IMG/VR virus record: IMGVR_UViG_3300033571_028071
Coordinates: 1 to 41,783 of that record
Direction: 5' to 3' (one strand)
DNA length: 41,783 bases
Origin: a virus
Position numbers and translations under genes: made by a program. The notes beneath the pieces were generated by a model. It was not told where the DNA came from and did not search any database. It saw nothing but the letters and a program-made list of their open reading frames with translations. Each line of letters starts with the position of its first letter. Position 1 is the first letter of the stretch. This document shows, in pieces, positions 23,650 to 32,576 of this stretch.

Positions 23650-24267
23650 TCAATCACCTATGTAGTAAGGGTTCTCAAGAGTAATAAATTTGCTAACTGC
23701 AAACAAAGATGAAAAATTAAAATCCATATGATGTAAAGTATTCGGGGGTGTACTATGAGAACCCTTGAAGGGTGTCGATGATATATTAAGTGCAGCATCA
23801 TAAAACATGGGTGAAATTTCATTTCGAAAAAGATACAAGTGTTCGTGGTCATAAAGTAGACAAGAAAATGTCCCATCAAGGTTGTTTAAGTTATCCCTAT
23901 TTTGTGTAATTGTCTTTAACATTAAAAAAGTATCCCACTCACACACTTCTTCTAATTCTTTTTTTAGCTTTTGAATATATGTTTGTTTTAAGATACCATT
24001 ATGCCACAAATACCGACCATCATACTGTGCAGGATGTATTGATGAAGTCTCTTGTGTCGTAGGTGCTTGTGAGTGGATGATAATATAAACAAGAGGTGAT
24101 TGTTCAACATTATCAAAATTGATAGCACCCTCATATCTGTTGACGGTTAGTTTACCTGTTACAACATCATAATAACTAATTGAGTGAGCGTAATCACCCC
24201 TTTGAACATTATGTTTATATAAGTCGATCAATTTCTCTTTTTTAAACGACCCGATAATGCTACACAT
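23650..24267 (-). CDS. Class II glutamine amidotransferase (stand-alone Gat)
   Basis: The protein has 205 residues. It starts MCSIIGSF, so Cys2 becomes the N-terminal nucleophile of an Ntn hydrolase. LWHNGIL and DGTFSCLLYD match the class II glutaminase fold. Its start overlaps queC by 8 nt. In phage 9g a homologous domain is fused to QueC (Gat-QueC) in the pathway to a deoxyarchaeosine-type base. Here the two are separate genes, so it probably supplies ammonia to QueC or to a later amidation step. Confidence 0.85.
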   Translation of the reverse strand: MCSIIGSFKKEKLIDLYKHNVQRGDYAHSISYYDVVTGKLTVNRYEGAINFDNVEQSPLVYIIIHSQAPTTQETSSIHPAQYDGRYLWHNGILKQTYIQKLKKELEEVCEWDTFLMLKTITQNRDNLNNLDGTFSCLLYDHEHLYLFRNEISPMFYDAALNISSTPFKGSHSTPPNTLHHMDFNFSSLFAVSKFITLENPYYIGD

Positions 24268-25039
24268 TTAGAAGTTTACTCCATGGAATGTTTGCTGAGT
24301 AAGGAATGGGGTCAACAAGACCTGCCTTTGCAAAGTTTGCAATTCTCTCAGAACATGATGGGCACTTTCCGCATGAATGTCCTTTATCATCAGGATTATA
24401 ACATGTAAGCGTGTTTGCCAACAAGTCAACATTACCATCAAGATGTTGCAAAACTTTAATTTCATCAAATTTGCTTAATCCTGCGAAAGGTGCAATAACT
24501 TTGATCTTGATGATTCTGTTTTCAGAAAGAACATCATTTACTTTACTTACGAACCTTGCAGTCGTATCATGATACCCATACTCATCGTGAATTTGTAAAC
24601 CCATAACGATGGTATCAAAACCTTCAACTTCAGCAAAAGCTGCTGCTACTGACATGAGAATCATATTACGATTCGGGACATAAGTTTTCGGGCGAGGATC
24701 ACCTAACACATCCTTAATCGTAGGCATATTAATATCAGTGTCTACATTTGCAGAGAAACCTTTACTAATTTCTCCCAATACAGACAAGTCAAATACTTTG
24801 TGCTTAACTCCAAGATGTTTTGTTGTAAACTTTGCCTTTTCAATTTCAATAGATTGTCTTTGACCATAAAAGTATGTAAGAGCCCTTACATTATCTTTGC
24901 CATATTTTTCTATACACAACCTCAAAGAAATCGTACTATCCATACCGCCCGATAAAATAACTATTGCACCTTTAGTATCGGGTAACTTAGCTAGAATATC
25001 TTCAATCATCATTGCCTCATGGTTTTGTTCACTAGACAT
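24260..25039 (-). CDS. queC: QueC 7-cyano-7-deazaguanine (preQ0) synthase
   Basis: The protein has 259 residues. The PP-loop SGGMDST (30-36) binds ATP, TYVPNRNM is the conserved substrate segment, and C-x9-C-x2-C-x2-C near the C-terminus is the zinc site. It converts 7-carboxy-7-deazaguanine to preQ0 through an amide intermediate. The ATG at 25039 overlaps queF by 31 nt; a later in-frame ATG at 25012 forms an ATGA overlap and is an alternative. Confidence 0.93.
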   Translation of the reverse strand: MSSEQNHEAMMIEDILAKLPDTKGAIVILSGGMDSTISLRLCIEKYGKDNVRALTYFYGQRQSIEIEKAKFTTKHLGVKHKVFDLSVLGEISKGFSANVDTDINMPTIKDVLGDPRPKTYVPNRNMILMSVAAAFAEVEGFDTIVMGLQIHDEYGYHDTTARFVSKVNDVLSENRIIKIKVIAPFAGLSKFDEIKVLQHLDGNVDLLANTLTCYNPDDKGHSCGKCPSCSERIANFAKAGLVDPIPYSANIPWSKLLNV

Positions 25040-25941
25040 TTCGTTTCCATTAGAATCATTGACTCTGCATTTAGAATAAGTTCACTTGATGCACGAATCG
25101 GGTTTATGTCAATACCCCCTCGCCTTGTATAAAGACAAGCAACAAACAACTCATCAGGTTGCAGTATATCATAAAGTCGTTTGTAAATACATTCACAAAT
25201 TTCTTCATGAAAGTGATTTTCTTTTCGCATTGAGACAATATATTGCAAAAATGATTGTGGGGTTATCGTTTTTTCCCCTCTGATATAGACGAAAACATCC
25301 CCCCAATCTGGTTGATTAGTAACCCGACAATTTGAACGAAGAGCAGAGGTATGATAGCGAGTATCGCTAAGAGCGTGTGCACTAACAACTTCCAGCAAAG
25401 AAGGATCTTCATTGTATGCATTAAAATCAGTTTTAGTTACATCAATGGTTTCATCAACAAACCAAAAATAGTTTGATAGGGGTTGTGAATTATACATGAA
25501 AACTTGTTTTTGACGATGGAAGGTCGCGCTTACCTTACATTGCAAAAGTTTTGATAAATCAGATTCAACTTTTTGCTTAATAATGATTCCTGCCATGTCA
25601 ACAGAATCACAAAGTTTTACCATATTAAAAGAATTCAAATATAGCTTCAATGATTTGGATTCAACGATATATTTTGAATTCGCAGGATAGAAAATTTTCA
25701 GCGTTCCTGAGAGAGGGAACCCACTTGTAAGCAATGTTGAAAACTCATAACAATTCCAAACATCACCCCCAACAAAAGGCAAATGAGCATCGTCGATGTT
25801 GTATTGTGTTCTATTTAGTTGGCGAGGAACAGCAACAAGAAGCGCTGGGTCAATTTCATCTGGTGTTACATAAGGTTTTACAACTGACCCATCACCTGCT
25901 TTTCCTAAGTGTACGGATGCGATTTCTTCGATTGTATTCAT
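25009..25941 (-). CDS. queF: QueF NADPH-dependent preQ0 reductase
   Basis: This 310-residue protein is a long, two-domain (E. coli-type) QueF. The NADPH motif ESKSLKLYLNSF begins at E94. The catalytic Cys lies in SNCRVTNQPDWG (C205, with acid D212). FHEE (H245) and YTRRGGIDINP complete the site. These residues are those of the reductase, which makes preQ1 from preQ0, rather than of the QueF-like amidinotransferases. It is placed between dpdA and queC with 4- and 31-nt overlaps. Confidence 0.93.
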   Translation of the reverse strand: MNTIEEIASVHLGKAGDGSVVKPYVTPDEIDPALLVAVPRQLNRTQYNIDDAHLPFVGGDVWNCYEFSTLLTSGFPLSGTLKIFYPANSKYIVESKSLKLYLNSFNMVKLCDSVDMAGIIIKQKVESDLSKLLQCKVSATFHRQKQVFMYNSQPLSNYFWFVDETIDVTKTDFNAYNEDPSLLEVVSAHALSDTRYHTSALRSNCRVTNQPDWGDVFVYIRGEKTITPQSFLQYIVSMRKENHFHEEICECIYKRLYDILQPDELFVACLYTRRGGIDINPIRASSELILNAESMILMETKCLVNKTMRQ

Positions 25942-27257
25942 TGAAAAAGGTCCTCAAGAGATCCATGATTTTCTTCACGGACAATTCGTTTACTTTTTAT
26001 GTTTGACTTTGCAGCATTCAACCAAGACAACATAGTTATATCATCACGTATATTTAGCAGTTTGTCGATATGTTGATTGCCTGAAGTTGTCTCGACTAAA
26101 ACTTTATCGATACAAGATACAAAATTATCAATTTGAAAATATGTATGCATAGCTTTTGACAAGTATGCAATAATTAGTTTTTCATCTGATAAGTTAGCTG
26201 CACTTTCTTTAACTGTTGAATATTTCCAATCACGAATTCCATCACCCAAAATAATATCAAGATACTCATCCTCACTGACCTTAGGCGAAAGGTAATTGTA
26301 AAAGAGGTTGTAGACATTCCTAAAGTGTGCTTCACCTTTTGGTGTTCGAACACTACCCAACGGTCGGCATGTTCCATTGACTTTCAATAACCCATAATCA
26401 AAGGTAGATGTGTGGGAAGAACTGTCATATGATACTTTTTCAAATGTATCTAGGTAACCTGACTTATTCAAATAAAGAATTGGACGCATACGTGAGATAC
26501 TACCCACACCCAAGATGTGCAAATGCTTTTTGATGTTATCATGGCAAATCATTGAAATGTGTTTAGCACCTCGCAACATTTCAATCGATTCAAGTTCACC
26601 ATTACCCATGCAAGTATCGGCTATCGCCATACCACTAATAAAGTCATAATCTTCGTGTTCAAGTTCATTAACAATCATGTTAAAAAAGGTAATCATATCC
26701 TGATATGTGTTACCTTGAATAATAGGAATGACTTTGGTTTTTGCACCCAATGATTTAAATGCTTCGATCTGTTCCTTAATATTCTTACCTGTCAATGTGC
26801 CTTTCTCTGCATGTTCGGATGACTTGAAAATTTTATTTCCGACATTCGATCTTTCGTTACGTGTGCGCGTGATACTGAAAGAACCCAGTGCAATCTCATC
26901 AAAACACATTGCATAATCGGCTGCAGTTTGTGTCTTATAAATTTGTTGCTTGATTTCAGGTGTGATCTTTTTACCTGCAGTAACGATTTGCAACCCGCCT
27001 GAGTCGGCATACAGTTTTTTTGCCCCGAGATTGTTTAGAACGGCAAATCGTTCTGTAAATCCAGATTCGGTGTAACCATTAAACAAAGTAGCAATAGTTG
27101 GGTTTGTATTCTTTGCCTTTCTTTGTACACTTTCGTTTAAACATTTCATCAATTCAAGCAAACTTGATTTCCACGCTTCTCGGTGGTTATCATAAACTTG
27201 ATTGGTAAAAACACCCATCATACCACAGGCGCTTATTACATACTCGAGGTTAATCAT
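25938..27257 (-). CDS. dpdA: DpdA-like DNA 7-deazaguanine transglycosylase
   Basis: This 439-residue protein is related to tRNA-guanine transglycosylases. DSGGLQ (85-90) corresponds to the substrate-binding Asp motif. HILGVGSISRMRP and YDSSSH (D278) occupy the place of the nucleophilic Asp region. Phage DpdA proteins exchange guanine in DNA for a 7-deazaguanine. The dedicated tRNA-type zinc site is not seen. The start overlaps folE by 4 nt and the neighbours are all preQ0/preQ1 genes, which supports DNA rather than tRNA as target. Confidence 0.85.
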   Translation of the reverse strand: MINLEYVISACGMMGVFTNQVYDNHREAWKSSLLELMKCLNESVQRKAKNTNPTIATLFNGYTESGFTERFAVLNNLGAKKLYADSGGLQIVTAGKKITPEIKQQIYKTQTAADYAMCFDEIALGSFSITRTRNERSNVGNKIFKSSEHAEKGTLTGKNIKEQIEAFKSLGAKTKVIPIIQGNTYQDMITFFNMIVNELEHEDYDFISGMAIADTCMGNGELESIEMLRGAKHISMICHDNIKKHLHILGVGSISRMRPILYLNKSGYLDTFEKVSYDSSSHTSTFDYGLLKVNGTCRPLGSVRTPKGEAHFRNVYNLFYNYLSPKVSEDEYLDIILGDGIRDWKYSTVKESAANLSDEKLIIAYLSKAMHTYFQIDNFVSCIDKVLVETTSGNQHIDKLLNIRDDITMLSWLNAAKSNIKSKRIVREENHGSLEDLFQ

Positions 27258-27928
27258 CGCTTGTTTACCAAGTTCATGAACTCAGCACGCACTGCTTGAT
27301 CTGATTTGAATTCGCCACCCAGCTTACTAGTAATTGTTGATGAACCAACATCTTCTACGCCGCGTGATTTGACACAATAATGTTGAGCATCAATAAGAAC
27401 AGCAATGTCATCAGTGCCTAGAATATATTGCAAGGCATGATAAATTTGTTCAGTCAATCGTTCTTGAATTTGTGGGCGTTTACTAAAGTATTCAACCACA
27501 CGATTGATTTTACTCAATCCCAATACTTTCTCTTTTGGAATATATGCAACGGTTGCCTTTCCGTCGATAACTACAAAGTGATGTTCACAGTTTGATTGCA
27601 CATTGATATTACGCTCGATAACCATCTCATCATACTTCATCTTATTATCGACCGTTGTACATTTAGGAAATGCTTCAGGATCAAGACCCCAAAAGATTTC
27701 GTTGACAAACATCTTTGCTACACGATTTGGAGTCTCTTTCAAACTATCATCCTTCAGATCAAGACCCATTACTAACATGATATATTCAAAGTGTTTTTGA
27801 ATTTCTGTAATCTTTTCCTTATGTGTCAAAGGATTCGACCACATGGGAGTCTGAACTCCACATTTGATTAGATGTTCGTGAATTTGTTGACCCAACTCAG
27901 GATCGGTTTTTGTTTTATTGAATGACAT
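27254..27928 (-). CDS. folE: GTP cyclohydrolase I
   Basis: The protein has 224 residues. The FolE core has NCEHHF (zinc Cys, catalytic His), AYIPKEKVLGLSK and the second zinc Cys in HYCVKSRGVED. It makes 7,8-dihydroneopterin triphosphate from GTP, the first step of the 7-deazaguanine route. The N-terminal ~35 residues are an extension of no known role. AAGGATAAT precedes the ATG. Confidence 0.95.
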   Translation of the reverse strand: MSFNKTKTDPELGQQIHEHLIKCGVQTPMWSNPLTHKEKITEIQKHFEYIMLVMGLDLKDDSLKETPNRVAKMFVNEIFWGLDPEAFPKCTTVDNKMKYDEMVIERNINVQSNCEHHFVVIDGKATVAYIPKEKVLGLSKINRVVEYFSKRPQIQERLTEQIYHALQYILGTDDIAVLIDAQHYCVKSRGVEDVGSSTITSKLGGEFKSDQAVRAEFMNLVNKR

Positions 27929-27952
27929 ATTATCCTTCCTTACGCGGATAGT

Positions 27953-28792
27953 TTAAGTACCCCATGCATTTTTAAACAAGGGGACCTGTAAGCGATCTGA
28001 ATAACGATAGCCTCTTGACATCGCCAATTCAGCCACCCTCTTATTATTTAGCGAATACACACTCTCTACACCACCAACAGGCATTAGATAAACAGGACCT
28101 TTAAATCCTGCTTTACGATAAGCAGATACAGCGTCTTCGATTTCCTCACTATCTTCTTCGCCAGTTACAACAAATTTTAAATATGTAAACCCAAGTAGTT
28201 CATAATCACACACCACGTCTGGCTTAATTGCATCTTCCCACTTCTCACCACTTACACTCAATTTAGGACTTACACTAAATGTAACTTCGTAAATGTTGCT
28301 ATCATTTAATAGGTAATCAAAAAATTCACTTGTTAGACTCTGTGTACCATTCGTTTCAAATGTGACTTCCTTTAAATTACGAATCAAATCATGTTCAAGA
28401 AGTTCAGGATACGCTCGTTGCCAACCCAACAAAGGTTCGCCGCCTGTAATGACTAGGTGTTCTTCTTTCCATTGCTTATGTGGGAGTAGATCGATGATAG
28501 CTTTGGCGATAGCATCTGTATCAAGAAGTGGAGACATATGCTTAAAGCGAGGATCCCAACTAGCGTAAGAATCACACCCGGTATTAACCAAAGGAAGATC
28601 TCTGTATTGGTTATAGAATGTAATATTTGCAGCCACATCGTCTCGTTCATGACTTATCTCTCCTCGTGGCATACCGAAACCACCACAGGTAAAATTACAT
28701 CCAAATGTTCGAAGAAAGACACTAGGTACACCCATGTATCTACCTTCACCTTGTATCGAATAAAAAAGTTCACTCACCTTAATCTTTTGCAT
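27953..28792 (-). CDS. queE: QueE-like radical SAM 7-carboxy-7-deazaguanine synthase
   Basis: The protein has 279 residues. FYSIQGEG, VFLRTFGCNF, ITGGEPLL and FETNGT are QueE landmarks. The iron-sulfur cysteines are spaced unusually: C32-x3-C36-x36-C73 in place of C-x3-C-x2-C. The ATG at 28792 has GGGGGA just upstream; the frame extends to a GTG at 28813. It is the first gene of the modification operon. Confidence 0.88.
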   Translation of the reverse strand: MQKIKVSELFYSIQGEGRYMGVPSVFLRTFGCNFTCGGFGMPRGEISHERDDVAANITFYNQYRDLPLVNTGCDSYASWDPRFKHMSPLLDTDAIAKAIIDLLPHKQWKEEHLVITGGEPLLGWQRAYPELLEHDLIRNLKEVTFETNGTQSLTSEFFDYLLNDSNIYEVTFSVSPKLSVSGEKWEDAIKPDVVCDYELLGFTYLKFVVTGEEDSEEIEDAVSAYRKAGFKGPVYLMPVGGVESVYSLNNKRVAELAMSRGYRYSDRLQVPLFKNAWGT

Positions 28793-28838
28793 ACATCCCC
28801 CAATAAAAAGCACATGATATAAGAATATTTAGCAGAAA

Positions 28839-29384
28839 TCAATCATCAAATTCAAGTTTTAGTGCTGTTTCCTCAGCCATCTTTGTACTTTTCTTTTGAG
28901 GTGTCGCTGCTCTGCGATCCGGATCAATCGTATCCAATTGCTTTTTGACGTAATCTAAAAACTGATTACTAAAGTCACTTGAGTCAGTCTCTTGGGTAAT
29001 GATCTCATCAATATCAATGTTTTCAAGAAGTTTATACTTTGTGGCTTGCTGTTTCTTTTCTTTTTGTATTCGACGAATGAAAGCGTAATAAACGATTTGT
29101 GTGTAATATGCGAATGGGTTCTTTGACTTTTCAGGGTCAAATTTTTCAGCCGCAACAAGACAATTTTCAATTGCATCAGAGACCATATCATCACGGAATG
29201 AATAATTTATAAAGTTACCTTTGTATGCCAAGTGATTAGATATCTTTATAAAACATTCGCCAATGTAGTTAGGCAAAATTGGTTTTTCAATACCTTGTGC
29301 AACTGCTTCATTACAAGCGGCTTTATACTGAGTCAATGCCTCAAGGAATTTATCATTGTCAACATAATGTGTAGCTTTTCTCAT
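28839..29384 (-). CDS. 55: Late-transcription sigma factor gp55
   Basis: The protein has 181 residues, against 185 in T4. The FRDDMVSDAIENCLVAAEKF and KNPFAYYTQIVYYAFIRRI segments match sigma region 2, including the -10 recognition helix used for TATAAATA. It directs host RNA polymerase to late promoters with the clamp gp45. The ATG at 29384 follows the upstream stop directly (TAATATG). Matching late promoters are seen in this window. Confidence 0.93.
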   Translation of the reverse strand: MRKATHYVDNDKFLEALTQYKAACNEAVAQGIEKPILPNYIGECFIKISNHLAYKGNFINYSFRDDMVSDAIENCLVAAEKFDPEKSKNPFAYYTQIVYYAFIRRIQKEKKQQATKYKLLENIDIDEIITQETDSSDFSNQFLDYVKKQLDTIDPDRRAATPQKKSTKMAEETALKLEFDD

Positions 29385-29385
29385 A

Positions 29386-29826
29386 TTAGTGATACCATTT
29401 CTTTCTGTTGTCTTGTGATTTGGATACTTCTTCAAGTATTTCTTCTATCTCATCATCTTCATCGTACTCATCATCTTCAATACCTGCGATCTCAGCTCCG
29501 CCTTCTTCAATAGGTTGTTGGGAATTGGGATCGGTTATAAATTCAATGTACTTGTCGATGAAAATTTCCTTTAACTTACCCACAAACACTACATTACTCA
29601 TAGGTATTTTTGTTGTGTTATCACTTGAAAACGGAGTCCATGATTGCATGATATATTTTTCAATGATGACACCATTGTGAGGAATCTTAAATGAAAAGAT
29701 TTGAATAGGATCTATTATAGGCAGAAACTTTAATTTTTCAATTGTTGACACATCATGAAAAGTTGTACAAATCAAGTTATCACCGTTAGATAGCTTAATG
29801 AAAATAAACTTTGCTTCTTCAGTCAT
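29386..29826 (-). CDS. Phage protein with acidic tail between uvsW and gene 55
   Basis: The protein has 146 residues. Its N-terminal ~100 residues are beta-rich and begin with a KLSNGDNLICTTF pattern that recalls small Sm-like folds of similar marine phage proteins. The tail after residue ~105 is strongly acidic (runs of Asp and Glu). No function is assigned. It overlaps the uvsW end by 8 nt and is cotranscribed with gene 55. Confidence 0.7.
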   Translation of the reverse strand: MTEEAKFIFIKLSNGDNLICTTFHDVSTIEKLKFLPIIDPIQIFSFKIPHNGVIIEKYIMQSWTPFSSDNTTKIPMSNVVFVGKLKEIFIDKYIEFITDPNSQQPIEEGGAEIAGIEDDEYDEDDEIEEILEEVSKSQDNRKKWYH

Positions 29827-31312
29827 TTAAAGGTACCTTTACTAAAGTGTAACTAAACGACTCCTCATTATAAATTTTTATTCTTTCAACCATATGTTGT
29901 AATGTAAAATTTTTCTTACTTTTCCAACTTAGATCATCACCTATATCATATAGATTGCATTTATCTTTGGTTTCAGAAATACGCAATCCTCTACCAATTG
30001 ATTGCAAATTACGAACCCTTGACTTAGAAGGCGATGCAAAAATAATATTATGAAGGTTACGAATATTTACACCTGTTGAGAATGTCCCATACGATGCTAC
30101 AATTATGGCATCATTCTCCTTCTCTGTCAATGCCCTTATATTTTCACGTTGCTGGGTATCGGTGCCTCCATATACAAAGAACACCTTTCTATCCTCGCAC
30201 TTCGCCCAAATCATATCATGAAGCATCTTGCCATGCTTTTCTACATATTGAAACAATACAAGAGTGTTACCTTTGCAATTGACAGCCAAGTTACGAATGA
30301 ATTTGTTTCTTGCATTGTTTGAGACAAGAAAATCCATCTCTTGTTGATAATCAAAACCTTTAGCTGCCTTTCTTAATTCATCTGAGTAATTTAGCACAAG
30401 GCAAAATATTTTTAAGTCAGCTAATTTTTTGTTTTCGATCAACTTTCGCGTCGTTGTCACTTTATATATAGGACCAAACAAACCCTCGAGGACTAATTTA
30501 TGTGTTTGTGTTCCATCAAGTGAACCTGTTGCACCGATACGATAAGGCGTTTTCGTGCAACGAGACATGATAGCAGTCAATGACTTGGCTTTAAACAGAT
30601 GTGCCTCATCACCATATATGCAATCGAATTCTTCGAAAAAATCTTTGGGTAGTTTTTGTAATGATTGCCATGTTGAAATAATTACAGGAAAGTCATTCGT
30701 CTTTTCCTTTCCTGAATAAATTCGATGACAATTTTTTTGTACGTTCCAATTATTGACACTTGAATAGTCAATGAAGTCAGAATACAATTGTTCTACAAGT
30801 GATGTTGTGGGAACAACAATCAACTGTTTTCGTCCTTTGTTATGGTGCCATCTAATAAGCGAATAGATGATTAAAGACTTACCCGAACCTGTTGGCGATA
30901 TGAGCATCTTCCTACCACAGGACAACGCTTGATAAATTGCATCGATTTGATATTCACGCACATCAATGGGTTTGCCTTGTGATGAAAGTTGTAGGTCATT
31001 ACAAAATGTTTCTACATCAGTAGAAGTACATTGCTCACCCACACGTTCATACTTAGAAAAATCAATAGTATAGCCGCTATTGACAGCAAAGTCATTAATA
31101 TGATCCACCAGTCCACAATATACCTCACCAGTCATGTATGAAAAAAGACGAATCTTTCCATCCCACATTCTGTTTCGATACAAAGGAGTAAATTTGGCGC
31201 CAGGAACATCGAATGTGAAATGTTCACTTAGCTCTTGTCTTAAGCTGGGTTCACAATCAACGATTACATGAACCTCATCTTTCTTTTTAATTCGAATATC
31301 AGATTGATCCAT
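29819..31312 (-). CDS. uvsW: UvsW RNA-DNA/DNA helicase
   Basis: The 497-residue superfamily 2 helicase has an N-terminal UvsW-type domain (about 1-110), Walker A SPTGSGKS (139-146), YGDEAHLF (DEAH box) and motif VI QSIGRGLR. UvsW unwinds R-loops and branched DNA, ending origin-dependent replication late in T4 infection. The start overlaps uvsY by 14 nt. Confidence 0.96.
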   Translation of the reverse strand: MDQSDIRIKKKDEVHVIVDCEPSLRQELSEHFTFDVPGAKFTPLYRNRMWDGKIRLFSYMTGEVYCGLVDHINDFAVNSGYTIDFSKYERVGEQCTSTDVETFCNDLQLSSQGKPIDVREYQIDAIYQALSCGRKMLISPTGSGKSLIIYSLIRWHHNKGRKQLIVVPTTSLVEQLYSDFIDYSSVNNWNVQKNCHRIYSGKEKTNDFPVIISTWQSLQKLPKDFFEEFDCIYGDEAHLFKAKSLTAIMSRCTKTPYRIGATGSLDGTQTHKLVLEGLFGPIYKVTTTRKLIENKKLADLKIFCLVLNYSDELRKAAKGFDYQQEMDFLVSNNARNKFIRNLAVNCKGNTLVLFQYVEKHGKMLHDMIWAKCEDRKVFFVYGGTDTQQRENIRALTEKENDAIIVASYGTFSTGVNIRNLHNIIFASPSKSRVRNLQSIGRGLRISETKDKCNLYDIGDDLSWKSKKNFTLQHMVERIKIYNEESFSYTLVKVPLND

Positions 31313-31739
31313 TTGACCACTTTAGCCACTCGATAGCATTTTTTATGTCCCACGTTCTTGAATTCAATGAGCGAATGATTTGTTCTAATTGATATAGAAC
31401 TGTTTTGAAGTATTCGATTTTATCTTGCAATGCAATCAAATCAGAATCAAATGAAAGGAACTCATCCATTTCGTTTTTAAGAGGTTTCGTTCCTTGCCAT
31501 TGTTCCCATTCTTCATTTAAAAGTTCTTGCTGTGTCATCTCACCTCGATAATAACGAAACTTCTTTCTACGCATGTTTGCATAATCAGATTCTGCTTTTC
31601 GCAAATTTAGTTTTGTAGAGGTAAGAAGATTTAAATACTTTGCATGAAGAATAGGAATCTTCGTTGCTTCGCCACCCAAGTTCATTTCATCAATGGGAGA
31701 GTCTTTCTCCCATTGTGTTTGCAGATCACTTAATTTCAT
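31299..31739 (-). CDS. uvsY: Recombination mediator UvsY
   Basis: The protein has 146 residues, against 137 in T4. It opens MKLSDLQTQWEKDSPID, then has a lysine/arginine-rich helix and a C-terminal SLNSRTWDIKNAIEW, all at positions matching T4 UvsY. It loads the UvsX recombinase on gp32-covered single strands. It is followed directly by uvsW, as in T4-like genomes. Confidence 0.92.
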   Translation of the reverse strand: MKLSDLQTQWEKDSPIDEMNLGGEATKIPILHAKYLNLLTSTKLNLRKAESDYANMRRKKFRYYRGEMTQQELLNEEWEQWQGTKPLKNEMDEFLSFDSDLIALQDKIEYFKTVLYQLEQIIRSLNSRTWDIKNAIEWLKWSNGSI

Positions 31740-32563
31740 CGTGCCTTTTCAAAGATAATAGTGGGATTACCCGCAAAAGGAATTGTTCCATAATGATTCA
31801 AACTGATATTTGGATCAAGCCAAACTTGCCCACCAAGTTCTTGCCAACGGCGACAGAAAGTGTAATCTTCTGAAAGATAACGCTTTGAACTTTGTTCAAT
31901 GATAGTATCAAACAATGCATACGTATATTTGTCAAGGTCTTTATCAACGTTAATATCATTGTTGTATTGAAGTTCGGGATACGCTTTGGTCATTTTATCA
32001 AATACACTACGCTTAATAAGCATGAATCCCGTACCTGCATCTTTCAATGATACCAACCCATCTTGAACTTCAATTGATCTTTCTTCAAGATTTTTGAAGT
32101 TAAAGTTAATTGCATATTCACTACCTGATGCACTAATATCAGACGTGGGTGAATCTTTGTTGTCAAGAACATGGCGACGCACCAGATCCCAATTGATACC
32201 CTTCTTCGGATATGCACCCACAGCAATCTCTTTATCTGCTGCGATAAGTCGAACTACATCTTCAACTTTGAATTCAATATCGGCATCAATGAACAGAAGA
32301 TGTGTGCAATCAGAGCGAAGAAAGAAAGCAGCAAGTGTATTACGCGCGCGAGGGACAAGCGACTCATTTGCAATAGTGCCAAACTGCAAAGGAATATTGT
32401 GCTTATCAAAGAAAAACACAAGACGCAAAATACTTTTGAAGTAGGGTTCAGTTAGTGCACCGCCATAACAGGGGGTTGCAATAAACAATTTTGATTTTTG
32501 AAGATCAGATACAGCAATGCTTTTTTTCGTCACTTCAGATTGTGATTCAATTAAATCAGACAT
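31736..32563 (-). CDS. GT-A glycosyltransferase near the capsid genes
   Basis: The protein has 275 residues. After a ~25-residue leader, LFIATPCYGGAL starts a GT-A fold. THLLFIDADIEF contains the D-x-D metal site. Later DAGTGFMLIKRSVF and SEDYTFCRRW fit transferases found in marine myophages. ATG 32563 has GGAG six bases upstream; it overlaps uvsY by 4 nt. It is far from the glycan island and next to structural genes, so modification of a virion protein is conceivable. Confidence 0.8.
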   Translation of the reverse strand: MSDLIESQSEVTKKSIAVSDLQKSKLFIATPCYGGALTEPYFKSILRLVFFFDKHNIPLQFGTIANESLVPRARNTLAAFFLRSDCTHLLFIDADIEFKVEDVVRLIAADKEIAVGAYPKKGINWDLVRRHVLDNKDSPTSDISASGSEYAINFNFKNLEERSIEVQDGLVSLKDAGTGFMLIKRSVFDKMTKAYPELQYNNDINVDKDLDKYTYALFDTIIEQSSKRYLSEDYTFCRRWQELGGQVWLDPNISLNHYGTIPFAGNPTIIFEKAR

Positions 32564-32576
32564 AATTAACTCCAAG

